From Prevotellaceae bacterium (GTDB lineage Bacteria; Bacteroidota; Bacteroidia; Bacteroidales; UBA932): a DNA stretch of 56,087 nt. A model generated the notes under the pieces. That model saw only the letters and a list, made by a program, of their open reading frames with translations, made no database searches and had not been told where the DNA came from. The position numbers and the translations under genes are program-made. The DNA lies in assembly GCA_031288865.1 (NCBI GenBank), contig JAITQN010000110.1, positions 1 through 56,087 on the forward strand. Direction: 5' to 3'. This document shows positions 49,240-56,087 of the stretch, piece by piece; position 1 is the first letter of the stretch; the number at the start of each line of letters is the position of its first letter.

Positions 49240-50583
49240 ATGATGCCTGATCTAATGGGGAAAGAACAAACATATTCATACGCCGATGCGACTGCTTTTT
49301 TGTTTAATAGCCTGCCCATGTATCAAAAAATCGGGAAGCTGGCCTACAAGCCCGATCTGAGTACGGCGCTGGCGTTTGACGCATATTTTAAATCGCCCCA
49401 CCGGCGGTATAAGTCTATCCATGTGGCCGGCACCAACGGAAAGGGCTCTGTGTCGCATATTCTGGCTTCGGTGTTGCAGAGCGCGGGCTACACGGTGGGC
49501 TTGTTCACCTCGCCGCACCTGAAGGATTTCCGCGAACGGATCAGGGTGAACGGCGCGCCCATTCCCGAAGAGGAGGTCGTTCATTTTGTGTCGAAGCACG
49601 AAGCGGAAATAAAAACGCTGAGCCCGTCGTTTTTTGAGATGACTTCGGCGCTGGCGCTGGAATATTTTGCGCGGCAACACGCAGACGTCGCCGTGATAGA
49701 AACCGGCATGGGCGGGCGCCTCGACTCTACCAATGTGGTCAGGCCGGTGCTGAGCATCATCACCAATATCGGGATGGACCACACCGAGCATCTGGGCGAT
49801 ACGCCGGAAGCCATCGCCGCCGAAAAAGCAGGAATCATAAAGCAGGATGTGCCCGTGCTGGTAGGAGAGTGGCGCCGCGAAACGGCGCCTGTCTTCGACC
49901 GTGTGGCGCGGGAACAGCATGCGCCTTTATACTACGCCGACCACCTTCTGCGGGTGCTGCGTGCGGAACAGCGTGGCGACATGCAGTGTTTTTCCTTAGT
50001 GGCCGACGGCAGCCTGTTCCCTTTCGAGGCGGCCATCGACCTCAAAGGCCGCTACCAGCAAATAAATATCGTGACGGCGCTGGCGGCGATAAATATATTG
50101 GGCGGCAGGTTCTCGAAAATCAGAAAGCCGCTGCTGTCGATTTCCGATGAGGCGCTGGCGCACGGATTGAGCCATGTGGCGGCGCAAACCGGTTTGCGCG
50201 GGCGCTGGGAAATCATTGCCGAGCGGCCGTTGATTATTTGCGACACGGGGCATAACGCCCACGGACTGGCCGAGACCATGCCGCAGCTTCAGGCGTTGCC
50301 ATATCGCCGTCTGCATTTTGTTTTCGGCGTGGTGCAGGATAAAGACCTCGACAGCATGCTGCCCCTGTTGCCGGTCGACGCCTATTATTATTTCACGCAG
50401 GCCGACCTGCCCCGCGCCATGGATGCGCGGCAACTGGCCGAACGCTGCATTGAATACGGCCTGCAGGGACAGGTGGTGCAAACGGTGTTCAATGCCTTGA
50501 AGGTGGCGCGGGGGAACGCCCTGCCCAGCGATGTCATTTTTGTGGGCGGCAGCACCTTTGTGGTGGCGGAGGCGCTTCCCTGA
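49240..50583 (+). CDS. folC: Bifunctional folylpolyglutamate synthase/dihydrofolate synthase
   Basis: 'SIHVAGTNGKGSVSHILASVLQSAGYTVGLFTSPHLKDFRERI', 'VIETGMGGRLDSTNVV'; listed ORF start at 49147 overlaps tRNA-Leu so ATG 49240 (or 49255) preferred. Confidence 0.93.
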   Translation: MMPDLMGKEQTYSYADATAFLFNSLPMYQKIGKLAYKPDLSTALAFDAYFKSPHRRYKSIHVAGTNGKGSVSHILASVLQSAGYTVGLFTSPHLKDFRERIRVNGAPIPEEEVVHFVSKHEAEIKTLSPSFFEMTSALALEYFARQHADVAVIETGMGGRLDSTNVVRPVLSIITNIGMDHTEHLGDTPEAIAAEKAGIIKQDVPVLVGEWRRETAPVFDRVAREQHAPLYYADHLLRVLRAEQRGDMQCFSLVADGSLFPFEAAIDLKGRYQQINIVTALAAINILGGRFSKIRKPLLSISDEALAHGLSHVAAQTGLRGRWEIIAERPLIICDTGHNAHGLAETMPQLQALPYRRLHFVFGVVQDKDLDSMLPLLPVDAYYYFTQADLPRAMDARQLAERCIEYGLQGQVVQTVFNALKVARGNALPSDVIFVGGSTFVVAEALP

Positions 50584-50707
50584 AAAAAGTGTATTCGCAC
50601 AACACTTTTATCCTGAAAAAAGTGTATGGCATCGGAGTATCAGGCCTCAAATACCAAAATTCTCAAGACTAATTAAATTCGTATAACATATTTTAACACT
50701 TCTGCGC

Positions 50708-50737
50708 TTGCATTTCCAAAAATTGTACTTACATTTG
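50708..50737 (+). promoter_or_regulatory. Strong consensus Bacteroidota promoter (TTG-N19-TACATTTG)
   Basis: TTG 50708-50710; TACATTTG 50730-50737; no ORF immediately downstream. Confidence 0.65.
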
Positions 50738-50743
50738 CGCCGT

Positions 50744-50852
50744 AATCTTTTTGTTCTTTGGATGTTTTTTTAAACAGGCGTGTGTCTAATTTTCTATTTT
50801 TTCGGGTGCTTCGCGGTATCCCTGAAACAAGATTTTAGACACACGTCTTTTT
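50744..50852 (+). ncRNA. Candidate structured small RNA ending in a terminator-like hairpin
   Basis: GCGTGTGTCTAA...TTAGACACACGTC stem followed by TTTTT; inner TTTCGGG...CCCTGAAA stem; flanking CTTTGG/CCAAGAAAG and AAAC/GTTT complementarity; promoter just upstream. Confidence 0.5.
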
Positions 50853-50948
50853 AGTTTACACCCAAGAAAGAAATAAATCAAATTTATTCTACAGTTAAAA
50901 ATACACGTTGCATTTTAAATGCGATGCGGGATTGTATTGTTCTTTGGT

Positions 50949-51015
50949 AAAAGGCCGCTATGAATCAGTTCTTCTTCTTTTATCACCTACTTGCGTACGG
51001 CGGCCTTTTCTTTTT
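50949..51015 (+). terminator. AAAAGGCCGC/GCGGCCTTTT dyad with ~41 nt loop and T-rich tail
   Basis: Arms 50949-50958 and 51000-51009, followed by CTTTTT. Confidence 0.45.
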
Positions 51016-51016
51016 A

Positions 51017-51051
51017 ATTATGAATTTTGAGTTATGAATTTTGAATTAATT
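51017..51051. repeat. Heptamer (7-bp period) intergenic repeat
   Basis: ATTATGA ATTTTGA GTTATGA ATTTTGA ATTAATT. Confidence 0.8.
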
Positions 51052-51065
51052 AAAAAACCTGTATT

Positions 51066-51944
51066 ATGAAAAAAATGTTTTTACTACTATTATGCTGCCC
51101 TGTGGTGCTGGTAGCGCAAAGCGGCATCACCATTTCCGATTATTCGGTAACGCCCGGTGCGCCCGCTACGGTGTCGTTTACCGTGAGCTGGAACAAAGAC
51201 AAAATCGACAGCGCGTGGGTGTTCGTGGATTACAACGATAGCGGCACGATGACCCGCCTGCCGCTATCGGGCGTTACCGCTTCGGCCGGCAGCAGGGCCT
51301 ACATGGTTGATGGCAACGACCGGGGCGCATGGGTGGTCGCCGGCGCTTCCGGCGCTTTTTCGGCCACCGTCCAACTGGTTGCCACTTGTAAGGACGCACG
51401 GCCGTGCGTCCCTACCGGCGCGTGCGTGTATGCCATCGACTACCCGCCGGTGGGGAAATACACGGCGTACAATGAATTTCAATTCCGGGGGACTCCACCT
51501 TTCTATATATGGTTTGCGGAAGGTGGCAGTGATACCCATACTTTATCTAATACCGCGTACTCGCTGCCTGAGAACTTGTCCATCGGAACTTTTACCGACG
51601 CTTCGGGCGCTACCGGGATTATGGACTGCGGGTCCACGTTCACAGCTGGGATCGGCCAATGCAGTACCGTTTGCCGTGTCGAGTATGCCATGGATTATAA
51701 CTCCTGCCGCATCCCATTAGACACCCCGCTTGCAACCATAGCTAATGAGCACTGCACTGATGCTTGTGTTGTGTATACGTATACTGCTTGGAGTTCTTGC
51801 GGTACAGAAAGTGCGCCCCCCTGCCCACCGAACTCCTGGGTTGTAAGTACTCAATCCTCTCATTGCAAATGCCTCGAGTGGAGCGAGTATTATTGTAAAA
51901 AAGAGCTAATGACACTTCGACATCGTTGCATTACATATCTTTGA
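51066..51944 (+). CDS. Secreted hypothetical protein with Cys-rich C-terminus
   Basis: 292 aa; signal peptide MKKMFLLLLCCPVVLVAQSG; contains an in-frame 28 bp palindrome at 51388-51415; family not recognised. Confidence 0.6.
   Translation: MKKMFLLLLCCPVVLVAQSGITISDYSVTPGAPATVSFTVSWNKDKIDSAWVFVDYNDSGTMTRLPLSGVTASAGSRAYMVDGNDRGAWVVAGASGAFSATVQLVATCKDARPCVPTGACVYAIDYPPVGKYTAYNEFQFRGTPPFYIWFAEGGSDTHTLSNTAYSLPENLSIGTFTDASGATGIMDCGSTFTAGIGQCSTVCRVEYAMDYNSCRIPLDTPLATIANEHCTDACVVYTYTAWSSCGTESAPPCPPNSWVVSTQSSHCKCLEWSEYYCKKELMTLRHRCITYL
51388..51415. repeat. 28 bp palindrome (one mismatched pair) inside an ORF
   Basis: GTAAGGACGCACGGCCGTGCGTCCCTAC; inner 20 bp GGACGCACGGCCGTGCGTCC perfect. Confidence 0.9.
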
Positions 51945-52079
51945 TGCTATTCAAATCGCCCATACCGTCCTCAGCGCTCATCTGCTCGCATCCATACTTG
52001 TACTAAGTTGGTGTGCGGGCTGCGGCGTTGCCAAAACGAACGGGGGCTGCGGCGCACAACCCCTTCCCGAGGCGTACGG

Positions 52080-52276
52080 GACACGAAACGAGTATATTGA
52101 TTGGCGTCCCGCAAGCTGCGAGACACGAAACGAGTATATTGATTGGCGTCCCGCAAGCTGCGAGACATGAAACGAGTATATCGATTGGCGTCCCGCAAGC
52201 TGCGAGACACGAAACGAGTATATTGATTGGCGTCCCGCAAGCTGCGAGACACCAAACGAGTAGTTGTTTGGCGTCC
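52080..52276. repeat. 42 bp minisatellite, four full copies plus a partial
   Basis: Units GACACGAAACGAGTATATTGATTGGCGTCCCGCAAGCTGCGA at 52080, 52122, 52164 (two substitutions), 52206; degenerate partial at 52248. Confidence 0.95.
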
Positions 52277-52320
52277 GCGACGGTCCGGGAAAACAAACAA
52301 TGCGTAATGTAACGCCTAAA

Positions 52321-52351
52321 GGTTCGGGGGAGGTTCAACCTCCCCCGAACC
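52321..52351. repeat. Perfect 15+1+15 bp palindrome
   Basis: GGTTCGGGGGAGGTT-C-AACCTCCCCCGAACC. Confidence 0.95.
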
Positions 52352-52372
52352 GGGAACAGCCATCCCCTCAGG

Positions 52373-52519
52373 CATTAGCCGCAACACCTCCGGCATTAGC
52401 CGCAACACCTCCGGCATTAGCCGCAACACCTCCGGCATTAGCCGCAGCACCTCCGGCATTAGCCGCAGCACCTCCGGCAGTAGCCGCAACACCTCCGGCA
52501 TTAGCCGCAGCACCTCCGG
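52373..52519. repeat. 21 bp minisatellite, seven copies
   Basis: CATTAGCCGCAACACCTCCGG with A/G (AACACC/AGCACC) and ATT/AGT variants; closed by TCCGGCA-AC-TGCCGGA hairpin at 52515-52530. Confidence 0.95.
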
Positions 52520-52594
52520 CAACTGCCGGAACCCCCTTGCCGGGCTACGGCACACTTCCGAAAGTGTGGTACGCCTGTGCGCTGTGTGAAGTAT

Positions 52595-52625
52595 TTGTAT
52601 AACTCTATTTTTTAGCGTAACTTTG
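52595..52625 (+). promoter_or_regulatory. Promoter of the prolyl oligopeptidase gene (TTG-N20-TAACTTTG)
   Basis: TTG 52595-52597; TAACTTTG 52618-52625; ATG at 52659. Confidence 0.6.
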
Positions 52626-52658
52626 CATACGTGTTTCTCAGTTTTAATTTTTTATATC

Positions 52659-54770
52659 ATGAAAAAAATAATTATTTTCACCTCAATGGCGCTTCTTATT
52701 ATGAGCAGTTGCACGCGGAATCCGCAAATAAAAGTGGTTTATCCTGAAACCAGGAAAACGGATCATAAGGATGTATATTTCGGAAAAGAAGTGGCCGACC
52801 CTTACCGCTGGCTCGAAGATGACCGCTCGGCCGAAACCGCAGGCTGGGTAAAGGCGCAGAATGAAACGACATTCGGCTATCTGTCGCAAATCCCCTGCCG
52901 GGAAGCGATTGCGGCGTCGTTGACCGAGATATGGAATTACCCGCGTCAGGGGCTGCCCATGAAGGCCGGCGATAAGTATTTGGTGTGGAAAAACGACGGG
53001 CTGCAAAACCAGTCGGTGCTGTATGTCATGGACGGACTGGAGGGCGAGCCGCGCGAGTTTATCAACCCCAACACGCTTTCGGCGGAAGGCACCACGGCGG
53101 TGGGCTCGCTGAGCCCGTCGAACGACAATAAGTATGTGGGCTACACCGTGTCGGTGGGCGGATCCGACTGGAAGGAAATCCGCGTGAAGGACATTAACGG
53201 AAACGACCTCCCCGACGTGATTAACTGGGTGAAGTTCTCGGGCATCTCGTGGGACACCAACGGCTTTTACTATAGCGCCTACGACGAGCCGAAAGGAAGC
53301 GCGCTCTCGCAGAAGAACGAATATAACAAGGTCTACTACCACAAGCTGGGCACCAAGCAGTCGCAAGACAAGCTGGTTTATCAGGACCTGAAAAACCCGC
53401 TGCGCTACAACACCGCGTATGCCACGAAAGACGGCCGGTTTTTGCTGCTCGTGGTGTCGGGCGGCACCAGCGGCAACTCGCTTGCGGTGAAAAACCTGAA
53501 ACAGCCGGGCAGCGATTTCCGCACGCTGGTCGCCGGATTCGACTGGGACTACATGCCCATCGGTAATTTCGACAACCAGCTGTATGTCCTCACCAATGAC
53601 GGCGCACCCCGCTACAAATTGGTTAAAATCGACCCCACCGCCAAAAAGCCGGCATGGGAAACGGTAATCCCCGAAAGCGACGATGTGCTGCAGTCGGTGA
53701 GCGTGATTGGCGGCAAGCTGGTGGCCGAATGCCTGCATGACGCGCACTCCAAACTATATATACATGATAAAACCGGAAAACTCGAAACGGAACTTGCGCT
53801 GCCCGGCATCGGCACGGTGGCCGGCATTAGCGGCGACAAGGACGAAAACGAAATGTTCTACGGCTTTACGTCGTTCACCACACTAAACGATATTTACCGC
53901 TTAGACGTCTCCAATCCGCAGCCGGAGCTGTATAAATCCATATCGCTAAAAGTGAAAACGGGAAAATATGTGACCGAACAGGTGTTCTACGAAAGCAAGG
54001 ACGGCACGAAAGTCCCGATGTTCATTGTGTATAAGGAAGGCACGAAGAAAAACGGGAAGAACCCTACACTGCTGTATGCCTACGGCGGGTTTAACATCAG
54101 CCTCACGCCGAGCTTTAGCGTGAGCCGCATGTTCTTCCTCGAACAGGGCGGCATTTACGCGGTGGCCAACCTGCGCGGCGGCGGCGAATATGGCGAAGAA
54201 TGGCACAAGGCGGGCACCAAGCTGCAAAAGCAAAACGTGTTTGACGACTTCATCGCGGCAGCCGAATACCTTATCAGGGAAAAATACACGTCGTCTGAAA
54301 AGCTGGCCATCCGCGGCGGCTCGAACGGCGGACTGCTGGTGGGCGCCTGCATGACCCAGCGCCCCGAACTCTTCAAGGTGGCGCTGCCGGCTGTGGGCGT
54401 GATGGACATGCTGCGCTTCCACAAGTTTACGGTAGGCTGGGGCTGGGTGTCGGACTACGGCTCGAGCGACAACGAGGAGGAATTTAATTACCTGCTGGGC
54501 TATTCGCCCCTGCACAACATCAAGCCGGGCGTGTGCTATCCTGCCACGCTGGTCACCACCGCCGACCACGACGACCGGGTGGTCCCTGCCCACTCGTTCA
54601 AGTTCACGGCCACCCTGCAGGAAGCGCAGGCATGCGACAACCCCGTGCTGATTCGCGTGGAAACCATGGCGGGACACGGCGCCGGAAAACCCATCTCGAA
54701 GGCCATTGAAGAAGAAGCCGACGTGTGGGCATTTGTGTGCTATAATTTAGGAATAAACGTTAAGAAATAA
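52659..54770 (+). CDS. S9 family prolyl oligopeptidase (lipoprotein)
   Basis: From MKKIIIFTSMALLIMSSCTRN; 'DPYRWLEDDRSAETAGWVKAQN', catalytic 'LAIRGGSNGGLLVGACMTQRPELF', 'DHDDRVVPAHSFKF', 'GHGAGKP'. Confidence 0.94.
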   Translation: MKKIIIFTSMALLIMSSCTRNPQIKVVYPETRKTDHKDVYFGKEVADPYRWLEDDRSAETAGWVKAQNETTFGYLSQIPCREAIAASLTEIWNYPRQGLPMKAGDKYLVWKNDGLQNQSVLYVMDGLEGEPREFINPNTLSAEGTTAVGSLSPSNDNKYVGYTVSVGGSDWKEIRVKDINGNDLPDVINWVKFSGISWDTNGFYYSAYDEPKGSALSQKNEYNKVYYHKLGTKQSQDKLVYQDLKNPLRYNTAYATKDGRFLLLVVSGGTSGNSLAVKNLKQPGSDFRTLVAGFDWDYMPIGNFDNQLYVLTNDGAPRYKLVKIDPTAKKPAWETVIPESDDVLQSVSVIGGKLVAECLHDAHSKLYIHDKTGKLETELALPGIGTVAGISGDKDENEMFYGFTSFTTLNDIYRLDVSNPQPELYKSISLKVKTGKYVTEQVFYESKDGTKVPMFIVYKEGTKKNGKNPTLLYAYGGFNISLTPSFSVSRMFFLEQGGIYAVANLRGGGEYGEEWHKAGTKLQKQNVFDDFIAAAEYLIREKYTSSEKLAIRGGSNGGLLVGACMTQRPELFKVALPAVGVMDMLRFHKFTVGWGWVSDYGSSDNEEEFNYLLGYSPLHNIKPGVCYPATLVTTADHDDRVVPAHSFKFTATLQEAQACDNPVLIRVETMAGHGAGKPISKAIEEEADVWAFVCYNLGINVKK

Positions 54771-54774
54771 ATAG

Positions 54775-56085
54775 ATGGAGATTAAATTTGTAACGCCCGA
54801 AGAGGCGGTAAAAGTAGTGAAGTCGGGCGATCATGTTCATTTCAGCAGTGTGGCCAGCGCCCCGCAAACCTTAATCAAGGCCTTGTGCGCCCGCGGCGAT
54901 CGCGGTGAGTTAAAAGGCGTGCACATTCACCATTTGCACACCGAGGGGCCTGCCCCCTACACCGAAGCAAGGTATGAGGGCATTTTCCAACACGATGCTT
55001 TTTTCGTGGGCGGCAACGTGCGAAAGAATGTGCAAGCCGGTTACGCCGACTATATCCCTGTGTTTTTAAGCGAAACCCAAAAGCTGTATCGCGCCGACGT
55101 GCTGCCTTGCAATGTGGCGATGGTGCAGGTGTCGTCGGTCGACAAGCACGGGTATGTGTCGCTGGGCTCTTCGGTGGATGCCACGCTGGCCGCCATCGAG
55201 ACGGCGCGCCGCTTAGGCGGGAAAGTCATTGCCGTGGTGAACCCGAACGTTCCCCGCGCGCATGGCGACGCCCTGATTTCAACTAAAATGATCGACCTCT
55301 TCGTGGAAGACGATACGCCGCTCGAGCCGGCGCATTTTACCGAACCCAACGACATCGAAGCGGCCATCGGAAAACACTGCGCCGCTTTGGTTGCCGACGG
55401 CGCTTGTCTGCAAATGGGCATCGGCGCTATTCCCAACGCCGTGCTCTCGCAACTGGGAAACCATAAGAACTTAGGCATCCACACCGAAATGTTCGCCGAC
55501 GGCGTGCTGCCGCTGGTGGCGAAAGGCGTGGTAAACGGCGCCAACAAAGCCATCGATCGCGGCAAAATGGTGTCGACGTTCCTCATGGGCTCGCAACTAT
55601 GCTACGACTTTATCGACGACAACCCCATGGTGGCCATGATGGACGTGGCCTACACCAACGACCCGTTCATCATCGCCAAGAACCCGAAGGTGACGGCTAT
55701 CAACTCGGCATTGCAGGTCGACATCACCGGTCAGGTGTGCGCCGACTCGCTGGGCACCACGTTCTATTCGGGCGTGGGCGGGCAGGTCGATTTCACTTAC
55801 GGCGCATCGTTGTCGGAAGGGGGCAAGGCGATAATCGCCATGCCGTCGGTGACCAACAAGGGCGTGAGTAAAATTGCGCCGGTGCTCACTGCCGGTGCGG
55901 GCGTGGTAACCACCCGCAACCATATCCACTGGTTCGTGACCGAATACGGCGCGGTAAACCTTTACGGGAAGACGTTGCAGGAACGCGCGAAGCTCATCAT
56001 CAGCGTGGCGCATCCCGATCATCGCGAAGCCCTCGACAAGGCGGCGTTTGAGCGCTTCGGCCCACACTTCCATTTTAAGGGATAA
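54775..56085 (+). CDS. Acetyl-CoA hydrolase/CoA-transferase family protein
   Basis: 436 aa; 'GDHVHFSSVASAPQTLIKAL', 'GIGAIPNAVLSQLGNHKNLGIHTEMFADGVLPL', 'GVGGQVDFTYGASLSEGGKAIIAMPS'. Confidence 0.92.
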   Translation: MEIKFVTPEEAVKVVKSGDHVHFSSVASAPQTLIKALCARGDRGELKGVHIHHLHTEGPAPYTEARYEGIFQHDAFFVGGNVRKNVQAGYADYIPVFLSETQKLYRADVLPCNVAMVQVSSVDKHGYVSLGSSVDATLAAIETARRLGGKVIAVVNPNVPRAHGDALISTKMIDLFVEDDTPLEPAHFTEPNDIEAAIGKHCAALVADGACLQMGIGAIPNAVLSQLGNHKNLGIHTEMFADGVLPLVAKGVVNGANKAIDRGKMVSTFLMGSQLCYDFIDDNPMVAMMDVAYTNDPFIIAKNPKVTAINSALQVDITGQVCADSLGTTFYSGVGGQVDFTYGASLSEGGKAIIAMPSVTNKGVSKIAPVLTAGAGVVTTRNHIHWFVTEYGAVNLYGKTLQERAKLIISVAHPDHREALDKAAFERFGPHFHFKG

Positions 56086-56087
56086 CG

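Noticed and set aside
50760-50850. Integron attC site
   Set aside because: The TGTCTAA/TTAGACA arms superficially resemble attC ends, but the conserved R'/R'' core and cassette context are missing; a promoter and U-tail favour an RNA hairpin.
52013-52312. 99 aa plus ORF and 109/111 aa minus ORFs over the 42 bp repeats
   Set aside because: The open frames follow from a stop-free unit whose length is a multiple of 3; no start context or homology.
52080-52519. CRISPR array
   Set aside because: Repeats are contiguous with no unique spacers, and no cas genes are present.
52264-52602. 112 aa ORF with ALAATPP repeats
   Set aside because: Repeat-driven frame that starts inside the end of the 42 bp array and crosses the 31 bp palindrome; treated as minisatellite DNA, not a gene.

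Overview
The window is a Bacteroidota (probably Bacteroidales) chromosomal segment. The assignment rests on SusC/SusD, S41 peptidases, a GldF/GldG-like protein, a probable T9SS C-terminal domain, an archaeal-type ProRS and many TTG-N19/20-TAnnTTTG promoters. Most of it is housekeeping: proS, ruvX, def, gyrB, rpsA, recQ, kdsD, lptB, lpxB, folC, tRNA-Asp(GTC) and tRNA-Leu(GAG). About 24-35.4 kb is a compact polysaccharide utilization locus (IPT/NHL lipoprotein, SusC, SusD, DUF1735-like lipoprotein, GH31, GH43-like) with no regulator in view. The non-coding content is the most interesting part. (i) A ~217 bp element bounded by ~22 bp inverted repeats (MITE-like) lies in the PUL leader. (ii) 50.7-52.6 kb contains a strong promoter driving a long hairpin RNA candidate, boxA-like motifs, a terminator-like dyad, heptamer repeats, a near-perfect 28 bp palindrome inside an ORF, a 42 bp minisatellite, a perfect 31 bp palindrome and a 21 bp minisatellite. 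(iii) Intergenic 7-bp-period repeats recur in four places, two of them sharing an identical 26-mer in inverted orientation. All calls come from reading the sequence and ORF translations. No database or folding software was run.
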